Shown one piece after another: positions 1 to 5,632 of a stretch of 6,592 nt of DNA. The notes beneath the pieces were generated by a model. The model was not told the DNA's origin. It worked only from the letters and a program-made list of their open reading frames with translations, and did no database searches. Source of the DNA: Gammaproteobacteria bacterium. GTDB lineage: Bacteria > Pseudomonadota > Gammaproteobacteria > UBA9214. The stretch covers positions 1 to 6,592 of the forward strand of contig DAOVYA010000082.1 of NCBI GenBank assembly GCA_030635865.1, in the 5' to 3' direction. Position 1 is the first letter of the stretch; every line of letters starts with the position of its first letter. The translations under genes were made by a program, and so were the position numbers.

Positions 1-1
1 C

Positions 2-265
2 AATGGATTTGATATAGAGCTGGCCGACGAGTTTATGGCATTCCTCTACCTGCCGTTCATGCACAGTGAGTCACTGGCTGACCAGGACCGCTCAGTCATG
101 CTGTTCGAGACGGCGAGGCTTGAAAATAATCTCAAGTGGGCCCGCAGCCACCGCGAAATCATATGGCGCTTTGGCCGTTTCCCGCACCGCAATAAAATCC
201 TGGGGCGTGAGAGTACGCCGGAGGAAGTTGAGTGGCTGAACTCACCGGAAGGGTTTAATCCCTGA
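2..265 (+). CDS. DUF924 family protein, C-terminal part (gene starts before the window)
   Basis: The frame is open from base 2 to the TGA at 263-265, giving the last 87 residues. The family is usually about 180-190 residues, so roughly half is missing at the left edge. The ATG at 35 is internal: the codons before it (reading NGFDIELADEF) continue the same domain. Seen directly: the block PFMHSESLADQ, then a helix ending RSHREIIWRFGRFPHRN, then STPEEVEWL, all typical of the C-terminal half of DUF924 proteins. Known of the family: alpha-helical, TPR-like fold, probably cytoplasmic, with no established biochemical role, so none is proposed. It ends 195 bp before the next gene, with repeats between, and is unlikely to share its transcript in any tightly coupled way. 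Family assignment is confident; function is unknown. Confidence 0.85.
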   Translation, partial: NGFDIELADEFMAFLYLPFMHSESLADQDRSVMLFETARLENNLKWARSHREIIWRFGRFPHRNKILGRESTPEEVEWLNSPEGFNP

Positions 266-291
266 CGACTGGCAGTCATACATAAATAAAC

Positions 292-320
292 TGTAGGAGT
301 GCTTCTCAAGCACGATAGGG
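292..320. repeat. REP-like palindromic element
   Basis: The sequence begins TGTAGGAG and contains a perfect 6-bp stem (GTGCTT at 299-304, AAGCAC at 308-313) around a 3-base CTC loop, followed by GATAGGG. The layout GTAGGAG-stem-loop-stem-GAT resembles REP elements of Pseudomonas and other Gammaproteobacteria. It has no T-run after the stem, so it is a poor intrinsic terminator, although it lies 26 bp after the DUF924 stop and could protect that transcript's 3' end. The repeat call rests on form; only one copy is in this window. Confidence 0.55.
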
Positions 321-380
321 GTTAACGGAAAACGTGGTCTGTCCCCTGTTTCCCGGCTTTCCTCAAACGTTATACCGTAA

Positions 381-428
381 GGTAAAGAGGACGGAGGGAA
401 TAAACTTTAATCACTCCGTCCCCTTAAA
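381..428. repeat. Imperfect inverted repeat, probably a dispersed intergenic element
   Basis: The arms AAGAGGACGGAGGG (385-398) and CACTCCGTCCCCTT (412-425) are reverse complements except for two positions, with a 13-base AT-rich centre; weaker pairing extends a few bases outward. Upstream, GTGGTCTGTCCCC at about 334-346 has the same GTC-CCCC flavour and may belong to the same relic. No ORF or transposase is present. The element sits just before the Shine-Dalgarno site of the methyltransferase gene, so it would form part of that gene's leader if transcribed from further upstream. I found no convincing promoter in 266-450. Confidence 0.5.
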
Positions 429-444
429 CGTCAGGCGTTCACAA

Positions 445-450
445 AAGAGG
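445..450 (+). promoter_or_regulatory. Shine-Dalgarno site deciding the start of the methyltransferase gene
   Basis: AAGAGG, continuing as GGGG, lies about 8-10 bases before the ATG at 461. An in-frame GTG at 452 would place the initiation codon directly on this site, so ATG 461 is preferred. Confidence 0.6.
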
Positions 451-460
451 GGTGGTTCGC

Positions 461-802
461 ATGGAGAGTAATCCGAAAAGTTTTGATGAAAGATGTTATG
501 AACTGTTAAAGCGTATCCCTGAAGGTAAAGTTACAACGTACAGGGAAATCGCAAGCGCTTTAAATACCAGGGCATGGCGGGCCGTTGGTAGCGCAATGGC
601 AAGGAATGAACGTCTGTTTGTTATACCCTGTCACAGGGTTGTGCGAAGCGACGGGGCTGTCGGTGAATATGCGCTGGGCCCGGATAAAAAAGCCGAGTTA
701 CTTGTAAAGGAAGGCGTGGCCGTCGTCAATGGCCGGGTAAAAGATCTTGGCAGGTATATGCACCGGTTTAGAAACAATAGGGGGCAGCCTACGTTTTCGT
801 AA
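461..802 (+). CDS. One-domain MGMT/Ogt-type methylguanine-DNA methyltransferase-like protein
   Basis: The 113-residue product matches the DNA-binding/methyltransferase domain of O6-alkylguanine-DNA alkyltransferases. Visible features: IPEGKVTTYREIA (19-31), with the DNA-contacting Tyr27; the arginine-finger region RAVG at 40-43; the Asn49 hinge; and the active-site box PCHRVV at 56-61, with acceptor Cys57 intact. The cysteine separates it from the ATL group, which have Trp there and bind but do not repair lesions. The N-terminal domain found in Ogt, Ada and human MGMT is absent, as in other short single-domain relatives. Expected role: suicidal transfer of an alkyl group from guanine O6 to Cys57. 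One departure: GEY replaces the usual GGY after the active site. A basic tail of about 15 residues follows the domain. The ppx-family gene begins 13 bp downstream, suggesting cotranscription. The family is sure; true repair activity in so short a protein is likely but unproven. Confidence 0.85.
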   Translation: MESNPKSFDERCYELLKRIPEGKVTTYREIASALNTRAWRAVGSAMARNERLFVIPCHRVVRSDGAVGEYALGPDKKAELLVKEGVAVVNGRVKDLGRYMHRFRNNRGQPTFS

Positions 803-815
803 TGACACGGGGTAT

Positions 816-2321
816 ATGGATAAAGACGACGAATTACGCATTGTCGCGGCGGTAGATCTCGGTTCCAATAGTTTTCACATGATCGTTGCCCGTTTTGAAA
901 AGGCAGGCACTTTGTCGATCATCGATAAGCTGCGCGAGCCTGTTCGCCTGGGCGGTGGCCTGAAAAGCAATGGTAAACTTGCCCAAGACGCCTGCGATCG
1001 TGCGTTGGCCTGTCTCGACCGCTTTGGTCAGCGCATCCGCAACCTTCCACGGGGCGATGTCCGCATCGTCGGTACCAACACGTTGCGCGTGGCAACCAAT
1101 GCCGATAAATTCATCAGGGAAGCGCAGCGTCTGCTGGGTCATTCCATTGAGGTCGTTTCGGGCCGCGAGGAGGCACGCCTGATCTACCTGGGCGTTGCCC
1201 ATGGCCGTGCCATGCGAGAAGGCAGGCGGCTGGTGGTGGACATCGGCGGTGGCAGTACCGAGCTTATTATCGGTGAAGGCAGTGATTCTATCCTGCGTGA
1301 AAGCATGTACACCGGCTGTGTCAGCGCCAGCAAGGAATTTTTCGGCGGTGGTGCGATAACCGAGAAACGCATGAACGCAGCGATACTTAATGCCAGCCTG
1401 ACGATTCATCCGGTCGCGCGAGAATTCAGGGCGGGCAAGGGTAAATGGGATGAAGCAGTCGGTTGTTCGGGTACCATCAAGGCCATCAGGAATATCGCCC
1501 AGGCAGAGGGCTGGTGTGATACCGGCATCACCCTCAAGTCGCTTCACCAGATGCGCAGCCGGATAATCAAGCAGGGGCATGTCGAAAAGCTCGGGCTTGA
1601 AGGCCTGAAAGAAGGCCGGGCAGCGGTGCTTCCGGGCGGTCTCGCGGTACTGATCGCGGTATTCTTAAGCCTGGACATCAAGCAGATGCGTGTCTCGGAG
1701 CAGGCTATGCGGGAAGGGGTGCTATACGACCTGGTCGGCCGTATCCAGCACAAGGACACGCGTGATGCGACGGTGGAGTCGTTTGTCGGGCGCTGGAACC
1801 TCGATGCCGGGCATGCTGGCAACGTGATGCGCACGGCACTGTCATTGTTCGGACAGGTCGAGAAGGACTGGAAACTGATCGAGGAGAACAGGCTGCTACT
1901 GAAGTGGGCGGCGCAACTGCATGAGATCGGTTTGCAAATCTCGCACGGCGCCTACCACAAGCGTGGTGCATACATACTGACGCATGCGGATCTGCCGGGC
2001 TTCTCGCGTACCGAGCAGGCCTTGCTGGCAACACTGACCCTGAATCACCGGCAGAAAATTCGCCTGAACAGCTTCGATGCCCTGGTCAGCCGGGCGCAAA
2101 AGCCGGGTCTGCGGCTGTGTGTTTTGTTGCGCCTTGCTGTCCTGTTGCACCGTGGGCGGACCGATGAGCAGGTGCCGGATGTTTTCATGAAGGTCAACGG
2201 GACGAAGATTGCGCTCATGTTTCCCGAGTATTGGCTGGAGCAGCATTCGCTGACCGATGCAGACCTGCAGAAGGAGGCCCGGTTTCTCGATGATGCGGGC
2301 CTGTCGCTGGGCTACAGCTAG
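816..2321 (+). CDS. ppx: Exopolyphosphatase / pppGpp phosphohydrolase family protein (Ppx type)
   Basis: The 501-residue product has a length close to E. coli Ppx (513) and GppA (494). It belongs to the ASKHA (sugar kinase/actin/Hsp70) superfamily: phosphate-1 motif AAVDLGSNSFHM (11-22), TNTLR (87-91), SGREEARLIYLGV (115-127) with Glu119 matching the catalytic Glu121 of E. coli Ppx, and phosphate-2 motif DIGGGSTE (142-149). The C-terminal HD-like part includes WAAQLHEIGL (His369) and AYILTHADLPGF, which resemble E. coli Ppx more than GppA. Expected reaction: processive release of phosphate from polyP chain ends; pppGpp hydrolysis is possible. The ATG at 816 is chosen because it lies just before the conserved core; a TTG at 747 in frame would overlap the preceding gene by 56 bp. 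The Shine-Dalgarno (CGGGG) is weak, so translation may depend on the upstream gene. It converges on the ppk2 pair, with only 34 bp between stops. Confidence 0.92.
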   Translation: MDKDDELRIVAAVDLGSNSFHMIVARFEKAGTLSIIDKLREPVRLGGGLKSNGKLAQDACDRALACLDRFGQRIRNLPRGDVRIVGTNTLRVATNADKFIREAQRLLGHSIEVVSGREEARLIYLGVAHGRAMREGRRLVVDIGGGSTELIIGEGSDSILRESMYTGCVSASKEFFGGGAITEKRMNAAILNASLTIHPVAREFRAGKGKWDEAVGCSGTIKAIRNIAQAEGWCDTGITLKSLHQMRSRIIKQGHVEKLGLEGLKEGRAAVLPGGLAVLIAVFLSLDIKQMRVSEQAMREGVLYDLVGRIQHKDTRDATVESFVGRWNLDAGHAGNVMRTALSLFGQVEKDWKLIEENRLLLKWAAQLHEIGLQISHGAYHKRGAYILTHADLPGFSRTEQALLATLTLNHRQKIRLNSFDALVSRAQKPGLRLCVLLRLAVLLHRGRTDEQVPDVFMKVNGTKIALMFPEYWLEQHSLTDADLQKEARFLDDAGLSLGYS

Positions 2322-2355
2322 CGGGCTGGAACCGGGGCCGGACCCAGGAGCGGTG

Positions 2356-2628
2356 CTAAACTTTCTTTTTCCTGACCTTCTTCTTGATCTTGCTTTTTTT
2401 GATGGCCTTGTCAGATTGTTCTTTTACATAGGACTTCATTCGCTTGCTGAGTTTGCGATTCTTATCCTTGATTACCTTTACATCACTCTTGATTTTGGAC
2501 TTGGCATCCTTGACCTTCAGCAAAGCTTTTTCGGCCCGCTTGGCTGCTTTCTCTGCCTTATCGGCAGCCTTGCGAGCCTTGTCAATAATTTGATCGAGTT
2601 TCTTTCTGGACTTATTTCCTTTTGACAT
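2356..2628 (-). CDS. Small, very lysine-rich histone H1-like protein behind ppk2
   Basis: The product is 90 residues, of which I count 32 Lys, 6 Arg and 10 Asp/Glu, for a net charge near +28. Residues 10-50 show a repeating Ala/Lys pattern (for example KARKAADKAEKAAKRAEKAL) that should form a long, possibly coiled-coil helix; the tail ends in a nearly pure Lys/Arg cluster, KKSKIKKKVRKKKV. There is no signal peptide, membrane segment, Cys or Trp. It starts 23 bp after the ppk2 stop with its own strong Shine-Dalgarno, so it is very likely the second gene of a ppk2 operon. Low-complexity basic proteins of this kind (histone H1-like, AlgP-like) bind nucleic acids, and polyphosphate is an equally good polyanion. 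Given the neighbours, a polyP-binding or granule-associated role is a reasonable inference, but I do not recognise a specific family. The opposite strand is also open here, but as a by-product of lysine codons. Confidence 0.8.
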   Translation of the reverse strand: MSKGNKSRKKLDQIIDKARKAADKAEKAAKRAEKALLKVKDAKSKIKSDVKVIKDKNRKLSKRMKSYVKEQSDKAIKKSKIKKKVRKKKV

Positions 2629-2637
2629 TGATGTTAT

Positions 2638-2642
2638 CTCCT
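2638..2642 (-). promoter_or_regulatory. Shine-Dalgarno site of the lysine-rich gene
   Basis: The minus strand reads AGGAG followed by a 9-base gap to the ATG at 2628. It lies in the 23-bp gap after the ppk2 stop codon, so the small gene can be translated independently from a shared mRNA. This supports it as a real gene rather than a chance ORF. Confidence 0.65.
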
Positions 2643-2651
2643 GGTTTGCCG

Positions 2652-3635
2652 TTATTCCTGTAAATTGGTGGATGACGGATGGTTATTCATTTTCTTTGTA
2701 GTCCCTGCAATGAGCGGGTCTGGCTGGCGCGCTACCTCCGGATCCTTGCTTGGATAGTCGAGTTTATGCAGGAAATGTCTCATGCAATTGATACGGGCAC
2801 GCTTCTTGTCATCAGACTTGATAAGTGTCCATGGTGAATCTGCCGTATCCGTATAAAAGAACATGGCGCTCTTTTCGTTGGTGTACTCGTCCCATCTATC
2901 GAGTGATTCGAGATCAATTGGACTCATCTTCCAGTGTTTCAGCGGATCATGACGGCGTGCGTGAAACCGTCGCAGCTGTTCCTGCCGGCTGACTGAAAAC
3001 CAGAACTTAAACAGGTGCATTCCGGAATTGACCAGCATGCGTTCGATTTGTGGCACCTGGCGTAGAAATTCAAGATGTTCTTCTGGCGTACAAAAACCCA
3101 TAACACGCTCAACACCGGCGCGGTTGTACCAGGAACGATCATAGAAAACCATTTCACCACGTGTTGGCAGATGTTTTATGTATCGCTGAAAATACCATTG
3201 GCCTATTTCCCGCTCTGTGGGTTTTTCCAGTGCTACAACATGAGCCGCACGTGGGTTCAGGTGCTCCATGAATCGTTTTATGGCACCCCCTTTTCCTGCT
3301 GCATCGCGCCCTTCAAACAATGCGAGGATACGCTGATCACTCTCTTTCACCCATGCCTGTACTTTTAGTAATTCGATCTGCAACAGGTGCTTTTCATTTT
3401 CGTACTCTTCCATGCTGATCTTTTCCGGATAAGGGTATTCCCCTAATTCATAACTGATCTTCAGTAATTCCTTGCCACCGATAATCTTCGGTGAAGCCAA
3501 CACCTTGTGTGGGTCGGACATACGTTTCATCAGTTTGCGAAGCTGCTTTTTGCCTCGCTTCTTGCGGCCAGCAGGTAATATCTCCTCGGGATCAGGTTTT
3601 TTGACAGCAGACACGTCTCTCAGGTTGATTGACAC
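2652..3635 (-). CDS. ppk2: Polyphosphate kinase 2, class I type
   Basis: The 327-residue product contains one complete PPK2 domain (about residues 70-300). Visible: Walker A region LFEGRDAAGKGGAIKRF (106-122), the block EKPTEREIGQWYFQRY (137-152), Walker B with MVFYDRSWYNRAGVERV (162-178), and the lid region with RRFHARRHDPLKHWKMS. The block order and wording match the P. aeruginosa-type class I enzymes, which transfer phosphate between polyP and nucleoside diphosphates (ADP or GDP to ATP or GTP) and can run in reverse. Class is judged from overall resemblance, not assay. The N-terminal extension carries a basic run, GRKKRGKKQLRKLMKRM (23-39). The start is GTG at 3635, preceded by AGGAG five bases upstream. 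Adjacent genes form a polyP set: ppx converging and the lysine-rich gene just behind. Base composition is visibly more AT-rich than in ppx. Confidence 0.93.
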   Translation of the reverse strand: MSINLRDVSAVKKPDPEEILPAGRKKRGKKQLRKLMKRMSDPHKVLASPKIIGGKELLKISYELGEYPYPEKISMEEYENEKHLLQIELLKVQAWVKESDQRILALFEGRDAAGKGGAIKRFMEHLNPRAAHVVALEKPTEREIGQWYFQRYIKHLPTRGEMVFYDRSWYNRAGVERVMGFCTPEEHLEFLRQVPQIERMLVNSGMHLFKFWFSVSRQEQLRRFHARRHDPLKHWKMSPIDLESLDRWDEYTNEKSAMFFYTDTADSPWTLIKSDDKKRARINCMRHFLHKLDYPSKDPEVARQPDPLIAGTTKKMNNHPSSTNLQE

Positions 3636-3640
3636 AGCTT

Positions 3641-3645
3641 CTCCT
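3641..3645 (-). promoter_or_regulatory. Shine-Dalgarno site fixing the GTG start of ppk2
   Basis: The minus strand reads AAAGGAG, with five bases between AGGAG and the GTG at 3635-3633. There is no in-frame ATG nearby; the next methionine is residue 36. This site makes the GTG start credible. Confidence 0.65.
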
Positions 3646-3657
3646 TTGACTCTCAGA

Positions 3658-3686
3658 ATTATAGAAACGGATATATAAACGCTTTC
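3658..3686 (-). promoter_or_regulatory. Possible sigma-70 promoter of ppk2
   Basis: An exact TATAAT -10 box lies on the minus strand at 3663-3658, which would start transcription near 3650 and leave a very short leader carrying only the Shine-Dalgarno site. The -35 position at usual spacing (GAAAGC, 3686-3681) is poor, so the promoter may be weak, need an activator, or be misplaced; an AT-rich run (TTTATATATC) sits between. Confidence 0.35.
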
Positions 3687-3766
3687 GCCCAGTATCCATT
3701 CAGACCAGCCGAAACTCCATGATCCAGGTCAAATAAACAGCAAAATAAAGGGGGCAGGAGAAATGC

Positions 3767-3798
3767 GGGGTAGCTCACCCTGACCCCATTATTTTTTT
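3767..3798 (+). repeat. Small GC hairpin followed by a T-run in the ppk2-tcdA spacer
   Basis: GGGGT (3767-3771) pairs with ACCCC (3783-3787) around an 11-base loop; an overlapping smaller hairpin, GGGT/ACCC, is also possible. ATTATTTTTTT follows on the plus strand. This has the form of a rho-independent terminator, but only for plus-strand transcription, and no plus-strand gene precedes it for over 1.4 kb. It is better read as part of the repeat-rich spacer: its CTGACCC (3780-3786) recurs in the palindrome at 3846-3852. Confidence 0.3.
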
Positions 3799-3832
3799 GA
3801 GATTGCCGCGTCACTTTGTCCCTCGCAATGAC
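3799..3832 (+). repeat. Single copy of the dispersed 34-bp GAGATTGCC...CAATGAC repeat
   Basis: This copy starts GAGATTGCCGCGTCAC and ends CCTCGCAATGAC. Aligned without gaps to the right arm of the inverted repeat at 4804-4837 it agrees at 28 of 34 positions, with mismatches only in the middle. It lies just downstream of tcdA and in the same orientation as that right arm. I recall this ATTGCC/CAATGAC motif as widespread in intergenic DNA of many environmental bacteria; the exact family is not assigned. Confidence 0.7.
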
Positions 3833-3862
3833 GAATCGATAGGGTCTGACCCTATCGATTCG
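3832..3862. repeat. Perfect 31-bp palindrome spanning the tcdA stop codon
   Basis: CGAATCGATAGGGTC (3832-3846) and GACCCTATCGATTCG (3848-3862) are exact reverse complements around a single central T. The tcdA stop (3854-3852 on the minus strand) and its last codons (Asn-Arg and part of Ala) lie inside the right arm. No T-run follows on the minus strand, so it is not a standard intrinsic terminator, although a stem this long could block 3' exonucleases. It abuts, sharing one base with, the 34-bp repeat at 3799-3832. Confidence 0.85.
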
Positions 3863-4661
3863 CCAGTTTCTTCAGGACATGCGCCGCTGCAACCATTCCG
3901 AAGGTTGCGGTAACCGCTGTCACGGAGCCGAGGCCGCCGGCGCAGCCAAGCCCCCCCGCTGCCTGGTTGCCCGGTTTCTCCGGGCTGATGTCGCCGTCAG
4001 CCGACGGAAACACGGGTTGTTCCAGTGAGTAGACGCAGGGGATGTCAAAGCGGCGTTTCAGGTTCCTGGAAAAATTATATTCCTGCCTTAATAACTGGCG
4101 CGTCTTTGAAAACAGGGCGTCGTGTTCGGTGCGGCTGAGGTCGGCGACCTGTATGCAGGTCGGGTCGATCTGTCCGCCCGCACCGCCGACCGTAATCATG
4201 CGTATCCTGTTGCGTTTGCAGTGAGCGATCAGTGCGGCCTTGATACGAAAACCGTCCACGCAATCGATGATGTACTGGTAGTTGTCCGTCAGCAGGATAT
4301 CGAGGTTATCGAGGGTCAGGTGTTCCTCGATTGCATGTACCTTGCACTCCGGATTTATTTGCAGTATGCGCTCACTCATGACCTGTACCTTGGCCATACC
4401 CAGCGTACCGGTCAGGGCATGTAACTGGCGATTGATGTTGGACTCGGCAACATGGTCAAGATCCATCAGCGTGATCTGCCCGATGGCTGAACGTGCCAGT
4501 GCCTCTGCTGCCCAGGAACCAACACCACCGATGCCGATGATGCATACATGGGAGTGTCTGAAGACTTCCAGCGCATTTTCTCCGTAGAGGCGGCCAATGC
4601 CGCCAAAGCGGCGTTCCATGTCCGGGTTGTCGCGGACCATTTTGAGTTCAGGTGTTTTCAT
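3852..4661 (-). CDS. tcdA: tRNA threonylcarbamoyladenosine dehydratase TcdA (CsdL)
   Basis: The 269-residue product is nearly the length of E. coli TcdA (268) and follows it throughout. It is an E1-like (ThiF/MoeB/UBA) enzyme: RFGGIGRLYG (18-27), nucleotide-binding GIGGVGSWAAEALAR (43-57), DLDHVAESNINRQ (67-79), INPEC (102-106), GGAGGQIDPT (159-168) and a C-terminal GCAGGLGSVTAVTATFG block. Known role: ATP-dependent dehydration of t6A37 to the cyclic ct6A37 in ANN-decoding tRNAs, in the cytoplasm, with the CsdA/CsdE sulfur-transfer system as partner in E. coli; neither partner is here. ATG 4661 gives the expected length but has only a weak GAG site. ATG 4640 and 4619 remain possible, while a TTG at 4715 would add 18 non-conserved residues. 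The C-terminus is a few residues shorter than in E. coli and ends inside a palindrome. Confidence 0.92.
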   Translation of the reverse strand: MKTPELKMVRDNPDMERRFGGIGRLYGENALEVFRHSHVCIIGIGGVGSWAAEALARSAIGQITLMDLDHVAESNINRQLHALTGTLGMAKVQVMSERILQINPECKVHAIEEHLTLDNLDILLTDNYQYIIDCVDGFRIKAALIAHCKRNRIRMITVGGAGGQIDPTCIQVADLSRTEHDALFSKTRQLLRQEYNFSRNLKRRFDIPCVYSLEQPVFPSADGDISPEKPGNQAAGGLGCAGGLGSVTAVTATFGMVAAAHVLKKLANR

Positions 4662-4746
4662 TACTCTAAAACATACCAGAAAACGGCTGTGTTTGATTCC
4701 TGCAAGCGCATACAATAATAGAATGGCTTACTTATTAAAATATCCT

Positions 4747-4837
4747 GTCATTGCGAGCGTAGCGCGGCAATCTCATGAATCTGGCAGAGGAGTCAATCTG
4801 CAAGAGATTGCCACGTCGCTACGCTCCTCGCAATGAC
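4747..4837. repeat. Long inverted repeat (91 bp) in the tcdA/tatD divergent spacer
   Basis: The left arm (4747-4774, GTCATTGCGAGCGTAGCGCG then GCAATCTC) and right arm (4804-4837) are reverse complements once three small gaps in the left arm are allowed; the centre is 29 bases. If transcribed it would fold into a long hairpin. It ends 33 bp before the tatD-family start and fills nearly half the divergent spacer, leaving little room for two promoters. A single related unit is found at 3799-3832, on the other side of tcdA. I found no confident promoter in 4662-4870; TACAAT at 4711-4716 (+) is a possible -10 without a good -35. Confidence 0.85.
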
Positions 4838-4870
4838 GGGGTTCTTTTTTGTCCGGGGCTCATTAAGCGC

Positions 4871-5632
4871 ATGGAATTAATTGATACACACTGTCACCTT
4901 GATTTGCCGGCATTTGAGGCGGACCGGGGGGCTGTGTTGCAGCGCAGTCGGGCCAACGGTGTGAACGGCATCGTGGTGCCGGGGGTAGAGGCAAGCGGTT
5001 GGGACCGCTTGTGGGATTTTTGTGCCGGGGATGCAAACCTGTACCCGGCACTGGGCCTGCACCCGGTGTACCTGGAGCAACATGCGGATGCCGATCTCAA
5101 GGCGCTGGAGTCACGGCTGACTGAACACAGGCCCGTTGCCGTCGGGGAGATCGGGCTCGACTATTACCTGAAAGACCTTGATCAAGAGCGCCAGCAGGCA
5201 TTGCTGGAAGCGCAACTGGAGATGGCTCGTGCTGCGGATTTGCCGGTCATCCTGCATGTGCGCAAGGCACATGAGCGGATGCTGTCGACGCTGAAACGGA
5301 TTCGTGTACGCGGCGGAATCGCGCATGCATTCAATGGCAGCCTGCAACAGGCAGCCCAATATGCCGAGCTGGGTTTCAAGCTCGGTTTTGGCGGCATGTT
5401 GACCTACGCGCGCTCCAGCAAACTGCGTGCCCTGGCAAAGGCTGTCCCGATTGAATCCATTGTGCTGGAAACCGATGCCCCGGACATGACCGTGGCTCAA
5501 CACCGGGGGCAACGAAACAGCCCGGAGTATTTGCCGTTCTGCCTGGCAGCACTGGCAGAAGTGCGCGGGGTCGACCCGCAGGCAGTTGCCTGTCAAACCA
5601 CGGTGAACGCCCGCGAAGTATTGGGACTATGA
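4871..5632 (+). CDS. TatD-family metal-dependent hydrolase, YjjV-like
   Basis: The 253-residue product is the expected length for this family (E. coli YjjV is about 259). Metal ligands of the TIM-barrel amidohydrolase fold are all visible: THCHLD (His7, His9), GEIGLDYY (Glu93), ILHVRKAH (His129), [11 protein letters not shown] (His152) and ETDAPDM (Asp202). The wording [19 protein letters not shown] and LETDAPDM is closer to YjjV than to TatD or YcfH. Family members are cytoplasmic metal-dependent phosphoesterases/DNases; YjjV's own substrate is not settled, so only general hydrolase activity is claimed. ATG 4871 is chosen because the conserved DTHCH motif begins four residues later; the frame stays open to 4775, but that part is the repeat element. 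No strong Shine-Dalgarno is seen. Its stop overlaps the next start as ATGA. Confidence 0.9.
   Translation: MELIDTHCHLDLPAFEADRGAVLQRSRANGVNGIVVPGVEASGWDRLWDFCAGDANLYPALGLHPVYLEQHADADLKALESRLTEHRPVAVGEIGLDYYLKDLDQERQQALLEAQLEMARAADLPVILHVRKAHERMLSTLKRIRVRGGIAHAFNGSLQQAAQYAELGFKLGFGGMLTYARSSKLRALAKAVPIESIVLETDAPDMTVAQHRGQRNSPEYLPFCLAALAEVRGVDPQAVACQTTVNAREVLGL

Noticed and set aside
747..815. N-terminal extension of ppx from a TTG codon at 747
   Set aside because: It would overlap the methyltransferase gene by 56 bp, adds 23 residues with no family similarity, and lies before a good ATG at 816 placed right at the conserved core.
834..1580. 248-residue open frame on the minus strand inside ppx
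   Set aside because: It is antisense to a strongly conserved gene and its translation shows no recognisable domain; long antisense frames are common in GC-rich genes.
2326..2347. Interrupted palindrome (CTGG..CCGG..CCGG..CCAG) between the convergent ppx and lysine-rich genes, considered as a shared terminator
   Set aside because: The central pairing leaves a two-base loop, and the T-rich stretch on the plus strand begins about 14 bases later and is simply the lysine codons of the next gene. Not convincing.
2257..2625. 122-residue plus-strand frame rich in Leu and Phe, looking like a membrane protein
   Set aside because: It is the mirror of the lysine-rich gene: AAA/AAG codons read in reverse give hydrophobic codons. 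It also starts inside ppx. The minus-strand gene has the better Shine-Dalgarno site and operon position.
3767..3798. Plus-strand rho-independent terminator
   Set aside because: It has the right form, but there is no plus-strand gene between 2321 and 3767 for it to terminate; kept only as a repeat-like hairpin.
4662..4715. Longer TcdA form beginning at a TTG at 4715
   Set aside because: The extra 18 residues have no counterpart in the E. coli protein, while ATG 4661 gives the expected length.
4775..4870. Longer form of the TatD-family protein beginning at 4775
   Set aside because: The added codons are the inverted-repeat element read in frame; the conserved N-terminal motif begins just after ATG 4871.
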